Assembly: GCF_003056355.1 (NCBI RefSeq)
Contig: NZ_PYVW01000004.1
Span: 245,268-309,267 of the forward strand
Direction of reading: 5' to 3'
Length of the DNA stretch: 64,000 nt
From: Devosia naphthalenivorans
GTDB taxonomy: Bacteria > Pseudomonadota > Alphaproteobacteria > Rhizobiales > Devosiaceae
The notes under the pieces were generated by a model. The model did not search any database. It saw only the letters and a list, made by a program, of their open reading frames with translations, and was not told the DNA's origin. A program made the position numbers and the translations under genes. This document shows positions 8,914-18,037 of this stretch, piece by piece. Positions within the stretch are counted from its first letter, which is position 1. Every line of letters starts with the position of its first letter.

Positions 8914-10449
8914 TCATACCGCGAACCACGGCGTGGGCTTGCCAAGCGTCATGTGCAGGCCCTTGAACTGGGAATATTCATCAAAGCCGAAGCGGCCGAG
9001 TTCGCGGCCCGTGCCGCTTTTCTTGTAGCCGCCGATGGGCAGTTCCGGCGTGCCGTCGATCACCGAATTGATCCAGCAGCGACCGGCGCGGATCTTTCGC
9101 GTGGTCTGGATGGCGTTTTCGAGATTGCGCGACCAGACGCTGGCCGACAAGCCGAAGGGCGTGCCGTTGGCGAGAGCCACCGCTTCATCGGGCGTGTCGA
9201 ACCCGATGGTGGCCAGCACCGGCCCGAAGATTTCCTCCTGGGCGATGCGCATGTCGGGCCGCACTTTGTCAAAGACGGTAGGGGCGAAGAAATTGCCCGA
9301 TTTGGCATCGACCATATCGCCGCCGAGCAGTAGTTCGGCGCCTTCTTCGACGCCGGCCGCCACGTAGCTGGCAACCTTTTCCAGATGCGGCTGCGAGACC
9401 ATGGCGCCAAAGCGCGTGCCCGCCCCCAGCGGATCGCCGAAGGGCAGCTTGCGTGACAGATGGAGCAGGCGTTCGAGCAGCGCCGGGCGAATGGAATTCT
9501 CGACGATCAGGCGGCTGCCGGAAATGCAGCACTGGCCGGCATTATGATAGACGCCATAGGCGATGCCATCGGCGGCCGCTTCGAGATCGGCGTCGGCAAA
9601 GACGATCTGCGGCCCCTTGCCGCCAAGCTCGAGGCCAACCCGCTTGACGCCGGCAGCCGCAATGCCCGCCAATTGCGTGCCTACGCGGACAGAACCGGTA
9701 AAGGCCAGCACATCGACGCGCGGGTCTTCGGCCAACACCTGGCCCACGGCTGGGCCATAACCGGTGATGACGTTGAACACGCCCGCGGGAAGGCCCGCTT
9801 CGAGCGCCAGTTCAGCGAGGCGAATGGTGGTGCCGGAGGTGAATTCGCTGGGCTTGACCACGACCGTGCAGCCCGCCCCCAATGCCCACGGCACACGCTC
9901 GGAAACGATGATGAATGGGAAATTCCATGGCGTGATGATGCCGACGACGCCGGCAGGTTCGCGCAGCACGAGCCCCAGGCGGTTTTCGCCGATATTGTTG
10001 TGCGTCGAGCCTTCGAGACCGCGCGACTGGCCGGCGGCGTAGTTCCACAGGTCGGCGCAATAGCCGATCTCGCCCTTAGCCTGTTCCAGCGGCTTGCCGG
10101 TTTCCAGGCACTCGATCAGACCCAGCTCATCGACATGATCGAGAATTTTGGCGGCAACCGCGTGGAGAATGGTCGAGCGTTCGGCGCCGCTCATCTTGGA
10201 CCAAGGGCCATTGTCGAACGCCTGGCGCGCAGCGGAAATGGCCAGAAACGCATCAGCCGTGCTTCCAGCGGGCCATTCGCCGACCACCTTGCCGCGATGA
10301 CCCGGGCTTTCGCGCGTCACCGTTTCGCCCGATTGCGCATCGACCGACTTGCCGTTGATCAGCATACGATAGGCGCGTTTACTCGCCAGCCGCGGATCAC
10401 TAAGGTTCGGCGCAACGAAATTGTCCTGAAAGCGTGACTGCATGACCAT
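8914..10449 (-). CDS. Aldehyde dehydrogenase (NAD(P)-dependent)
   Basis: 511 residues, normal for the family. Substrate-binding N-F-P-F, the glutamate motif L-E-L-G-G-K and the catalytic Cys in G-Q-C-C (about residue 306) are present, as is E-E-I-F-G-P-V near the C-terminus. It oxidises an aldehyde to its acid. Its place just before a pentose-type importer and opposite a GntR regulator suggests a sugar or polyol breakdown aldehyde. The ATG at 10449 is used; another in-frame ATG two codons later is equally possible. Confidence 0.9.
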   Translation of the reverse strand: MVMQSRFQDNFVAPNLSDPRLASKRAYRMLINGKSVDAQSGETVTRESPGHRGKVVGEWPAGSTADAFLAISAARQAFDNGPWSKMSGAERSTILHAVAAKILDHVDELGLIECLETGKPLEQAKGEIGYCADLWNYAAGQSRGLEGSTHNNIGENRLGLVLREPAGVVGIITPWNFPFIIVSERVPWALGAGCTVVVKPSEFTSGTTIRLAELALEAGLPAGVFNVITGYGPAVGQVLAEDPRVDVLAFTGSVRVGTQLAGIAAAGVKRVGLELGGKGPQIVFADADLEAAADGIAYGVYHNAGQCCISGSRLIVENSIRPALLERLLHLSRKLPFGDPLGAGTRFGAMVSQPHLEKVASYVAAGVEEGAELLLGGDMVDAKSGNFFAPTVFDKVRPDMRIAQEEIFGPVLATIGFDTPDEAVALANGTPFGLSASVWSRNLENAIQTTRKIRAGRCWINSVIDGTPELPIGGYKKSGTGRELGRFGFDEYSQFKGLHMTLGKPTPWFAV

Positions 10450-10493
10450 CGCAATGGTGGGCTGATCCCACCCTCCCCGAGCATATCGGACGT

Positions 10494-10530
10494 TTTACAC
10501 GCCCTGTATGGAATTGTATGGTACCGTATG
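10494..10530 (+). promoter_or_regulatory. Promoter and candidate operator for GntR gene
   Basis: TTTACA at 10494 and TATGGT at 10517 are spaced by exactly 17 bases. The -10 region is embedded in three close copies of TGTATGG or CGTATGG (10505-10530), with GGTACC at the centre. Repeats over a promoter fit autoregulation by the adjacent GntR protein. Confidence 0.55.
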
Positions 10531-10572
10531 GCGCATCGACTCTAGATGTCAATGCCATGGACGAGATGTAAT

Positions 10573-11256
10573 ATGACTATTGAAATGCAGACGGCCGAGA
10601 GCGGCGAAAGTGCCGCCGCGTCGATCGAAAAAGACCTTCGACGCGCTATTATCGAGCTGGAACTGTTACCCGGATCGCGCTTGAGCGAGCAGGAAATCGC
10701 CACCCGATTGGGCGTGTCACGGCAACCGGTGCGCGAGGCGCTGATTCGACTGGCCAATTCGCGGCTGATCGAAATCCGGCCGCATCGCGGCACGGTGGTG
10801 GCGCGCATTTCGGCCAAGGAGATGACCGAGGCGCTCTTCGTGCGGCAATCGGTGGAGATTGCCGTCGTGGCCAAGGCCGCGGAAAACTTCGATGCCTGGC
10901 AGCGCAAGCGGATCGCGAGCCTAATGGCCAAGCAGGAAGAAGCGGCCGAAAAGCTCGACCATGCCGGGTTCCGCGAGCATGACGAAGCGTTTCATTTCGC
11001 CGTGGCGCAGGGGGCGGGCGTCAGCATCGCCTGGATCGCGATTGCCGACATGAAAACGCACATGGACCGGGTCTGCAACATGACGCTGCAAAGCGAGGCC
11101 GACATGAGGCGCCGCGTGCGCGAGCATCGTGCCATCATGGCGGCGATCGACGAGCATGACGTGGAAGGCGCCAAGCGTGCCATGGCAGACCATCTGGGCA
11201 GTATTCTCGACGATCTGCCCGAGCTGGAAACGAGGCACGCCAGCCTGTTCATCTAG
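10573..11256 (+). CDS. GntR family regulator with FCD ligand domain
   Basis: 227 residues. The winged helix shows L-S-E-Q-E-I-A-T-R-L-G-V-S-R-Q-P-V-R-E-A-L near residue 40, and the C-terminal all-helical FCD domain has H-D-E-A-F-H-F-A and E-H-R-A-I-M-A-A-I with metal-type His residues. FCD regulators respond to acids or sugar acids. The ATG at 10573 is chosen; ATGs at 10546 and 10555 are alternatives. Divergent from the aldehyde dehydrogenase gene, so it probably represses that operon. Confidence 0.88.
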   Translation: MTIEMQTAESGESAAASIEKDLRRAIIELELLPGSRLSEQEIATRLGVSRQPVREALIRLANSRLIEIRPHRGTVVARISAKEMTEALFVRQSVEIAVVAKAAENFDAWQRKRIASLMAKQEEAAEKLDHAGFREHDEAFHFAVAQGAGVSIAWIAIADMKTHMDRVCNMTLQSEADMRRRVREHRAIMAAIDEHDVEGAKRAMADHLGSILDDLPELETRHASLFI

Positions 11257-11277
11257 GCCGGCTAAACGCGATGCTCT

Positions 11278-12177
11278 CTAGCTTGAACGCCGGAGGCTCC
11301 CCGTGCCGCCCGAGGCCTGAACCGAGCGGGTGCCGGCATCGATCGCTCTAGCGAGGCATGTTCGAACATCTCCGCCGTCGAGCCAGGCATGAAGAAAACC
11401 GGCATTGAAGGCGTCGCCGGCCCCGGTGGTGTCGATCACATCAACACTCGGGCTTGGCAGATGCAAGGTCTCGCCGGAAGCAGTGACCATGCCGCCATCG
11501 CCACCGCATTTGAGTGCCACGACGGGAAAGTGCCTGGACAGCACCATCAGCGCTGCTGCGGGATCCTTGAGGCCGGTCAGAGCTTCGGCCTCTTCCATGT
11601 TGGGCATGAAGATGTCGGTTCCGGCCGCCCTTTCAAAGAACATTGGGTCGCGGATCAATTCGTCGTCCCAGCTTGGGTCCAGAGACACCGACAATCCCTG
11701 GTGTTTTGCCGCCGTGATCGCATCGGTCATTTCGTGTAGCGTCGCATATTCGGCGATGTGAAGATGGGCAGCATCGACCCAGCCGAGGCTGGCCTCGAAA
11801 CTGGCCGGACGCGCATGGCCCGCACGCCGGGACAGGAACGCCCGGTCGCCGTTCTGCACCATGACTACGGTCAGCTGCGGCCCTGCCGTCTCGTGGCGAT
11901 CAAGGAATTGCAGGTCCAGTCCAAGGTCTTCGATCTTGCCGGCCAGCGATTGCGAGAGGTCATCGGTGCCGAACCGCGCCAACAGCGCCGCGGGCCTTCC
12001 GAGCGCTGCCAGATGCGCGGCCGTAATCAGGGCGCCACCGCCCGGCGTCAGCGCGAACTCATCGGCAAAGAGCTCGCGCCCCAGTTGCGGCATGCCGCCA
12101 AGGCCGCGAAACACCATGTCGCAATAGATGCGACCAAGGCTCAGCACCGCCCCGGCCTTCGGTCTGGTCGATGTCAT
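11278..12177 (-). CDS. PfkB family carbohydrate kinase
   Basis: 299 residues. The N-terminal glycine motif T-P-G-G-G-A and the C-terminal PfkB signature D-T-T-G-A-G-D-A-F-N-A-G-F with catalytic Asp are intact. Such kinases phosphorylate ribose, fructose, KDG or related sugars on a hydroxyl. The gene overlaps the ATPase gene by 3 bases (ATGA) and is last in the importer operon, so it should phosphorylate the imported sugar or a product of it. Confidence 0.9.
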   Translation of the reverse strand: MTSTRPKAGAVLSLGRIYCDMVFRGLGGMPQLGRELFADEFALTPGGGALITAAHLAALGRPAALLARFGTDDLSQSLAGKIEDLGLDLQFLDRHETAGPQLTVVMVQNGDRAFLSRRAGHARPASFEASLGWVDAAHLHIAEYATLHEMTDAITAAKHQGLSVSLDPSWDDELIRDPMFFERAAGTDIFMPNMEEAEALTGLKDPAAALMVLSRHFPVVALKCGGDGGMVTASGETLHLPSPSVDVIDTTGAGDAFNAGFLHAWLDGGDVRTCLARAIDAGTRSVQASGGTGSLRRSS

Positions 12178-13244
12178 GCGTGGCCCAGCGCCTTTTCACT
12201 CGCCGCATCGAAGAGGTAGAGGGAGCCCGGTTCCGCCTGCACCGAAACCGTGCTGCCGATTGCCGGCACAACGCGGCCCGGTGCCGTCGCGATGACGAGA
12301 TTGTTTCCCAGGCGCAAATGCACCAGCGTTTCCGATCCCAGAGGCTCCACCGCCTCGACCATGCCCGAGCCGCTTAGCCCGGCGCCGCCCGTCCCCTCCG
12401 CCACTATCAGATCGTGCGGACGGATGCCGATGAGCGCCTTGCCCTGGTGCGGCGGAAGCGTCAGCCCGCTGATTTGAACGCCTTCGACCGTCAGAACGCC
12501 GCCGGCAACCTGGCCTTCGACCATATTCATCGAGGGGCTGCCGATAAAGCGGGCGGTAAAGACGTCTACCGGGTTCTCGTAGAGGTCCGTAGGCGTACCC
12601 ACTTGCAGGATATCACCATCGCGCATGACCACGATCTTGTCGGCCATGGTCATGGCTTCCACCTGGTCGTGCGTCACGTAGACGATGGTGGTGCCCAGAC
12701 GACGATGGAGGCTCTTGATCTCCATGCGCATTTGCGACCGCAGTTGCGCGTCGAGGTTGGAGAGCGGCTCATCGAAAAGGAAGGCCACGGGATCGCGCAC
12801 CATGGCACGGCCAATGGCCACGCGCTGCCGCTGCCCGCCCGAAAGCGCTGCCGGCCGGCGATCGAGCAGCTTTTCCAGCCCCAGGATCTTGCCGGTTTCG
12901 GCGATCCGCTGCTGCTTTTCTGCCTTGGATAGCTTGGACGTATAGAGCCCGAAGCCGATATTCTGGCCAACTGTCATATGCGGATAAATGGCGTAGTTCT
13001 GGAACACCATGGCGATGTTGCGCTGCTTGGGCGCGCGCTGGTTCACCACCTCGTCGCCGATCAGCAGCTTGCCGCCCGAAATGTCCTCCAGTCCCGCAAT
13101 CATGCGCAGCGTCGTGGACTTGCCGCATCCGGACGGTCCGACAAAAACCACGAACTCACCGTCCTCGATGGTGAGATCGATGCCATGGACGGCGCGGGTC
13201 TTGCCGTATTCCTTTACGAGGCCCTGTAGTTCAATCTTGGCCAT
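12174..13244 (-). CDS. Carbohydrate ABC transporter ATP-binding protein (UgpC/MalK type)
   Basis: 356 residues: ATPase domain with Walker A G-P-S-G-C-G-K-S-T, signature L-S-G-G-Q-R-Q-R and Walker B F-L-F-D-E-P, followed by a TOBE/OB regulatory C-terminus. It powers the two permeases upstream. The ATG shares one base with the stop of the lyase gene (TGATG), a sign of translational coupling; a TTG one codon earlier is not preferred. Confidence 0.93.
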   Translation of the reverse strand: MAKIELQGLVKEYGKTRAVHGIDLTIEDGEFVVFVGPSGCGKSTTLRMIAGLEDISGGKLLIGDEVVNQRAPKQRNIAMVFQNYAIYPHMTVGQNIGFGLYTSKLSKAEKQQRIAETGKILGLEKLLDRRPAALSGGQRQRVAIGRAMVRDPVAFLFDEPLSNLDAQLRSQMRMEIKSLHRRLGTTIVYVTHDQVEAMTMADKIVVMRDGDILQVGTPTDLYENPVDVFTARFIGSPSMNMVEGQVAGGVLTVEGVQISGLTLPPHQGKALIGIRPHDLIVAEGTGGAGLSGSGMVEAVEPLGSETLVHLRLGNNLVIATAPGRVVPAIGSTVSVQAEPGSLYLFDAASEKALGHA

Positions 13245-14752
13245 CAAGCAGTTCCCTTCAGTGCGCCGAAGCGCTCGTTGAGCATGCGCGCGGCGTCAGC
13301 CTGGCGGCGCAAAATGGTTTGGTGTTTCCCCGCGAGGTTGGTCGCATCCTTCCGGTAGCCGGCGATTGCGGCTCCGAGCGGCTCCGGCGCTGGGCCGCCG
13401 AAGCGGTTGCGCACCGACACGAAATATTCAGGCGAAACGATCTCGGCAAAGGCGGCTCGGTCGAGCGCGCTCTGGCGGCCCACTGCCTTTTGGAATGCCT
13501 TGGCGAAAGGCTCGAAGCCATCGGTGACCAGGTCACCGTTCATCGCCACAACGGACTTGGCGACGGCAGCCGCGATCTCGTGCCCCTCGCGGAAGGACAG
13601 CCCCTCGCGCCGCACCAAGCTATCGGCCAGTTCGGTAATGGTGATGCAGGAGCGGCTGATATTGGCCCGCACCCGTGCTGGATCGATGCGGATCTGCGCC
13701 ACCAGCGCGGCAAGCAGATCGAGCACGCGATAGGCGCTCTCGAAGGCCTGATAGCCCATGGACTGCGTCTCGCCCTCGCTGTCGTTCATGTCGGTGAAGG
13801 GCGTGTTGTGCATCACGCTCAGCATGGCCTGCGCCCGGCCATAGGTCTGGCTCGCCAGATGCCGCAAATGCTCGATCGGCACCGGATTGCGTTTTTGCGG
13901 CATGATCGAGGAAATCTGCACAAGGCTGTTGGGCACGTAAATCTGCCCCACCTCAAAACTGGTCCACACCTGGAAGTCCTGGATGGGACGGCCAAGATGG
14001 AGGAACATCAACTCGATAGCGCTGTAGGTGGCGGTGATGTAATCGACGCCGGCAATGCAGGAATAGGAATTCTGCAAGGGCGCGGCAAAGCCGAGCAGTT
14101 CAGCCACAAGTGCCCGATCGGTGGGGAAACCGGTGGTGGTGATCGCCGCGGCGCCCATGGGCGAAAGATCGACAATCCGGTAGGCGTCAAACAGCCGCTC
14201 GATATCGCGACCGACGAATTCTATGATCGCTGAAAGATAATGCCCAAAGGTCGTCGGCTGCGCCGGCTGGCCGTGGGTATAGGCAACGACCAGCGTGGCC
14301 TTCTCGCGCTCGGCCGCTTCGATCAGCGCGGCGTGCAGCTTGAGTGCCTTGTCGATCAGCAGATTGAGCCGCTCACGCAGGCCCAGCTTGAACAATGTAT
14401 GGTCGATATCGTTGCGCGAGCGCGCCGTATGGAGCCGCCCGCCGAGATCGGGACCGATGCGCTTTTTCAGTTCTTTCTCGATGAGGAAGAAAAAATCCTC
14501 CACCTCGCCGGTATAGACGAGTTCCGATGGCTCGATCTCGGCATCGATGCTGTCCAGCGCCCCGGCGATCTCGCGCGCCTGTTCGGCGTCGAGAATGCCG
14601 GTTTCGGCCAGCATCACCAGATGGGCCCGGTCGATGGCGCGAAAGCCTGCCACATGATGGTCCTTGGCGCCGTCAAACAGCGGGCGCAGCACGGTTTCCT
14701 TGTAGACCGGATCGGGAAATACGGAAATGTCGGCTGAACGGGGATCGGTCAT
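13244..14752 (-). CDS. Argininosuccinate lyase-like enzyme (fumarase/aspartase superfamily)
   Basis: 502 residues. The superfamily signature S-S-I-M-P-Q-K-R-N-P with its catalytic Ser loop is present. So are the argininosuccinate-lyase-type T-A-R-S-R-N-D and the catalytic-His region T-H-G-Q-P-A-Q-P-T-T. The family splits C-N or C-O bonds to release fumarate. No arginine genes are near. Instead it sits between sugar permeases and their ATPase, with tight spacing on both sides, so its substrate is more likely an imported sugar-linked or N-substituted dicarboxylate than argininosuccinate. The ATG at 14752 lies 5 bases from the permease stop. Confidence 0.85.
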   Translation of the reverse strand: MTDPRSADISVFPDPVYKETVLRPLFDGAKDHHVAGFRAIDRAHLVMLAETGILDAEQAREIAGALDSIDAEIEPSELVYTGEVEDFFFLIEKELKKRIGPDLGGRLHTARSRNDIDHTLFKLGLRERLNLLIDKALKLHAALIEAAEREKATLVVAYTHGQPAQPTTFGHYLSAIIEFVGRDIERLFDAYRIVDLSPMGAAAITTTGFPTDRALVAELLGFAAPLQNSYSCIAGVDYITATYSAIELMFLHLGRPIQDFQVWTSFEVGQIYVPNSLVQISSIMPQKRNPVPIEHLRHLASQTYGRAQAMLSVMHNTPFTDMNDSEGETQSMGYQAFESAYRVLDLLAALVAQIRIDPARVRANISRSCITITELADSLVRREGLSFREGHEIAAAVAKSVVAMNGDLVTDGFEPFAKAFQKAVGRQSALDRAAFAEIVSPEYFVSVRNRFGGPAPEPLGAAIAGYRKDATNLAGKHQTILRRQADAARMLNERFGALKGTA

Positions 14753-14756
14753 CGGA

Positions 14757-15611
14757 TTAACCCTTGAGCCCGGCCAGCATGACGCCACGAACGATGTAGC
14801 GCTGCAGCAGCAGGAAGACGAGGAGCGTCGGAATGGTGCCGATGGCCGCGCCGGTCATGATCAGCTCCCACTGAATGGATGATTCAGCCGAGAAGCTCGA
14901 AATGCCCACGGGCAGGGTATAGAGCTCCTTGGAGGTGGTCACGATCAGCGGCCAGAAGAAGGCAGTCCAGTTGCCGAGGAAGGTGAAGATGGCGAGCGCC
15001 GAGATGGCAGGCACCACCATCGGCATGGCAATCTTCCACCAGATGGTGAATTCGTTCAGCCCGTCCACCCGCGCGGCCTCGAGGAAATCGTTCGGCACGC
15101 CCTCGAAGAACTGCTTCATCAGGAAGGTCCCGAAGGCCGTCATCATGCCGGGGAACATGATGCCCCAATAGGAATTGAGCCACCCCAGCTGGCTGGACAT
15201 TAGATACCACGGGATCACCAGCATTTCGGTGGGGATCATCAGGGTCGACAGGATCGCCAGGAATATGAAGTAGCGGCCGCGGAACTGAAACTTGGCCAGC
15301 GTATAGCCGACCAGGCTGTCGAAAAATACGTTCGAGGCCGTGACGGTCAGCGCAATGAAGGTGGAATTGAAGAACCACTGCATGAAGCGGCCGTCACCCA
15401 GAACCTTGATGTAGTTATCGAGAGTAGGAGCCGCCGGCACCAGCCGCAGGTCATAGACCTGGGCCGAGGTCTTGAGTGACGTCGAGAACATGTAGAGCAG
15501 CGGCGTGATCATGATGAGGCCGCCAATGAACAGCAGGCTCCAGACAATGATGCGGCCGGGGCGAATGTCGCGGCGGTTGGCTGCCAACTCGGTGGTTGTG
15601 ATGGCGGTCAT
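14757..15611 (-). CDS. Carbohydrate ABC transporter permease (MalG type)
   Basis: 284 residues with six hydrophobic segments. The cytoplasmic EAA loop reads D-F-L-E-A-A-R-V-D-G-L-N-E-F-T-I-W, which contacts the ATPase. It overlaps the first permease gene by 4 bases and forms a heterodimer with it. Confidence 0.93.
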   Translation of the reverse strand: MTAITTTELAANRRDIRPGRIIVWSLLFIGGLIMITPLLYMFSTSLKTSAQVYDLRLVPAAPTLDNYIKVLGDGRFMQWFFNSTFIALTVTASNVFFDSLVGYTLAKFQFRGRYFIFLAILSTLMIPTEMLVIPWYLMSSQLGWLNSYWGIMFPGMMTAFGTFLMKQFFEGVPNDFLEAARVDGLNEFTIWWKIAMPMVVPAISALAIFTFLGNWTAFFWPLIVTTSKELYTLPVGISSFSAESSIQWELIMTGAAIGTIPTLLVFLLLQRYIVRGVMLAGLKG

Positions 15612-16540
15612 TTCTTTTCCCTCAGCACATAGAGCTGGAGCAGGGAGACGACGAGCAGGATGGTGAACAGCACCACGGTCTGCGCGGCGGCATAGCCCAT
15701 TTGATAGGACGAAAAGGCGGTCTGATAGATCATGAGCACGAGGGGCTTAGTCGAGTTCAGCGGACCGCCCGGATCATTGGTGGTCATGTTGTAGACCTGG
15801 TCGAAAATGCGCAGGAAGCCTATCGAAGAGAACACGACCAGAAACACCGTGGTTGGCTTGAGCAGCGGAATAGTGATCTTCCTCAGGATTGCCCATTCGC
15901 CCAGCCCGTCGATGCGAGCAGCTTCGTAGAATGTGCCAGGGATGGCGCGTAGCCCTGCCATGAAAATGATGACCTGGAAGCCGAGCCCCGCCCAGATCGC
16001 CGGGACAAGGACCGAAATCAGCGCCTGGTCAACCGAACGCAGGAATGGCTGCTGCGCAATGCCTATGGTGCTCAGGAACCCGTTGATTACCCCGATCGGA
16101 ACCGGCTGGTAGAACCAGCGCCAGACCCAGCCCATGGCTGCTGCAGTGGTCAGGAAGGGCAGGAAATACAGCGCGCGAATGAAGCTGTGCATGAAGCGCA
16201 CGCGGTCAAGATAAAAGGCGATCACGAAGGAGGTCACCAGGCTCACCGGCGTGCCGATGATGAGATAAAGGAAGGTGTTGTTGAACACTTTCCAGAAGAT
16301 CGGGTCTGCGAACATCTTCTGGTAGTTTGCAAGACCGATAAACTGTGCCGGACGCAACAGGTCCCAATTGGTCAGCGACAGCCAGAACGCCTGAAACGTC
16401 GGATAAAAGCGGATTCCTGCGTAGAACAGGATGGGCAGGGTCAGGAACGTCCAGGCCCAGATGACGCGTTTGGTGCCGATGCTGAGGCGATCCGAGAAGC
16501 GAGCCGGGTTTGTTTGTGAAGTTGCGTTTGCCGACGGCAT
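15608..16540 (-). CDS. Carbohydrate ABC transporter permease (MalF type)
   Basis: 310 residues, six transmembrane segments and an EAA loop F-Y-E-A-A-R-I-D-G-L-G-E-W-A. The ATG at 16540 gives a short cytoplasmic N-terminus; the frame is open upstream but that part runs into the stem-loop. Pairs with the MalG-type protein. Confidence 0.92.
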   Translation of the reverse strand: MPSANATSQTNPARFSDRLSIGTKRVIWAWTFLTLPILFYAGIRFYPTFQAFWLSLTNWDLLRPAQFIGLANYQKMFADPIFWKVFNNTFLYLIIGTPVSLVTSFVIAFYLDRVRFMHSFIRALYFLPFLTTAAAMGWVWRWFYQPVPIGVINGFLSTIGIAQQPFLRSVDQALISVLVPAIWAGLGFQVIIFMAGLRAIPGTFYEAARIDGLGEWAILRKITIPLLKPTTVFLVVFSSIGFLRIFDQVYNMTTNDPGGPLNSTKPLVLMIYQTAFSSYQMGYAAAQTVVLFTILLVVSLLQLYVLREKK

Positions 16541-16563
16541 GTTCGCTCCTGCGTGTTCTTTTA

Positions 16564-16590
16564 GGCCGGCGGCAGGAACCGCCACCGGCC
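16564..16590. promoter_or_regulatory. Intercistronic stem-loop after binding-protein gene
   Basis: GGCCGG and CCGGCC arms extended by an inner GGC/GCC pairing lie between the binding-protein stop and the permease start, matching the placement at three other transporter junctions here. Confidence 0.55.
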
Positions 16591-16607
16591 ATGTTGGATG
16601 GCTCTAA

Positions 16608-17846
16608 CTACTGGCGAGCCTGGTCGATGATCGCCTGCTCGGCCTGTGCAGCCTGGCTCAGTGAATCCTCGATAGACTGATTTTCCAGCAGCACGCGGTT
16701 GACCATGTCGATCGCGGTCTGACGCTGGGCAGCTTCATCGTAGAACTGGGTGGTCTGCGCATATTCCAGACCCTTGAGGAACGGCCCGAGGATCGGGTCC
16801 TCCAGGTTCTTGTCGGTCAGGGCTACATCACGGCGGGCGGGGAGTTCACCCACGACATCGAGCCAGATCTCCATGGCTTCGGGCGAGGAGATGTACTGAA
16901 GGAACTTCTGGGCAGCTTCGAGTTCTTCGCCCTCGGCCGTGGCGCCGATCGCATTGGCAAAATAGCTCGAATAGTTCGAGCGCATGCCATTGGCGTCGGC
17001 CGGCAATTCCACCACGCCCCACTCGAACGGATTGCTTTCGAAAGCACCCAGGCGGAACGTACCGTCGATGGTCATCGCGGCCATGCCGGCGCGGAAGGCC
17101 GCCTGGCCTTCATCCATGAAGCCCACGAGACCCACTTTGTGTTCGGTCTGGAGGTCGGTGTAGAACTTGAGCGCTGCGGCACCGGCTTCACTGTCGTAGG
17201 CCACATTGCCTTCGGCATCATAGGGCTCGCCGCCGTTCTGGCGCACCAGCACTTCGCGCCACCAATGGTGGTCCTGGCCCGCCATGTCCAGCGTGATACC
17301 TGCAGAGGTGATGTTACCGCCGCCATCGCGTTTGGTGGTCGCTTCGGCTGCAGCGACCAGTTCTTCGAGATTTTGCGGCGGCTGCAGACCGGCCTCATCG
17401 AACAGGGCCTTGTTGTAGAACAGGGCGAGCGAGCGCACTGCAGTCGGCAGGCCGTAATAGCTATCGCCGCGCTTCATTGCGGAAACGATCGGGAAGAAAT
17501 CGGATTCGATTTCCGCATGGGGGAACACAGCCGGGTCGAGCGGCTGGATAAGTCCGCCATTCACGAACTGGTCGGTCCAGCCATAGAACAGCTGCACCAC
17601 GTCCGGACCCTGGCCAGCAACCTTGGCGGCGACGACGCGTGTCTGGTAGTCGGCATAAGGGAAAGTGGTCTGCTTGACCGTGATGTCCGGGTTGGCTTCC
17701 TGGAACTTGGCGATCAGTTGGTCCATCGCCTGCACGCGACTGTCGAACACATACTGCCAATATTCGATTTCGACCGCCTGGGCGGAGCCCATGGCCAGCA
17801 GGCTGACGCCAGCGGCCAGCCCGGCCAGTTTTGCCTTGGTGAGCAT
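16608..17846 (-). CDS. Carbohydrate ABC transporter substrate-binding protein (family 1)
   Basis: 412 residues. The signal peptide has a K-A-K-L N-terminus and ends A-Q-A near residue 24. The mature protein has the maltose-binding-protein type fold: Y-W-Q-Y, then G-Q-G-P-D-V-V-Q-L-F and a closing P-E-A-M-E-I-W-L. The ATG at 17846 has a GGAGG site 8 bases upstream. First gene of the operon and divergent from the ROK regulator. Ligand unknown. Confidence 0.92.
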   Translation of the reverse strand: MLTKAKLAGLAAGVSLLAMGSAQAVEIEYWQYVFDSRVQAMDQLIAKFQEANPDITVKQTTFPYADYQTRVVAAKVAGQGPDVVQLFYGWTDQFVNGGLIQPLDPAVFPHAEIESDFFPIVSAMKRGDSYYGLPTAVRSLALFYNKALFDEAGLQPPQNLEELVAAAEATTKRDGGGNITSAGITLDMAGQDHHWWREVLVRQNGGEPYDAEGNVAYDSEAGAAALKFYTDLQTEHKVGLVGFMDEGQAAFRAGMAAMTIDGTFRLGAFESNPFEWGVVELPADANGMRSNYSSYFANAIGATAEGEELEAAQKFLQYISSPEAMEIWLDVVGELPARRDVALTDKNLEDPILGPFLKGLEYAQTTQFYDEAAQRQTAIDMVNRVLLENQSIEDSLSQAAQAEQAIIDQARQ

Positions 17847-17951
17847 AGATACAATCCTCCATTCGGCTATCGATCCTCCGACAGCCTTCTCCATGAGCCG
17901 AGGCGGAAAGCCCCCTCTAGCGCATGCTAGCGTCGGATATCCGAAGTTGGC

Positions 17952-17981
17952 TTGTCAATAAAATAATCTAGTTGAGTTATT
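17952..17981 (+). promoter_or_regulatory. Promoter and candidate ROK operator
   Basis: TTGTCA at 17952 with AGTTAT 17 bases later. The downstream half overlaps a 20-base imperfect palindrome whose outer arms AATAA/TTATT match exactly (17962-17981). The location between divergent genes fits control of both by the ROK protein. Confidence 0.45.
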
Positions 17982-18037
17982 CTGCTCCCCGGATAGTTTA
18001 GCCACAACGAGGTATCTGGGGCTTGGAGGAAGCTGGG

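Noticed and set aside
9460..10437. 325-codon plus-strand open frame
   Set aside because: Antisense to aldehyde dehydrogenase, which keeps all catalytic motifs.
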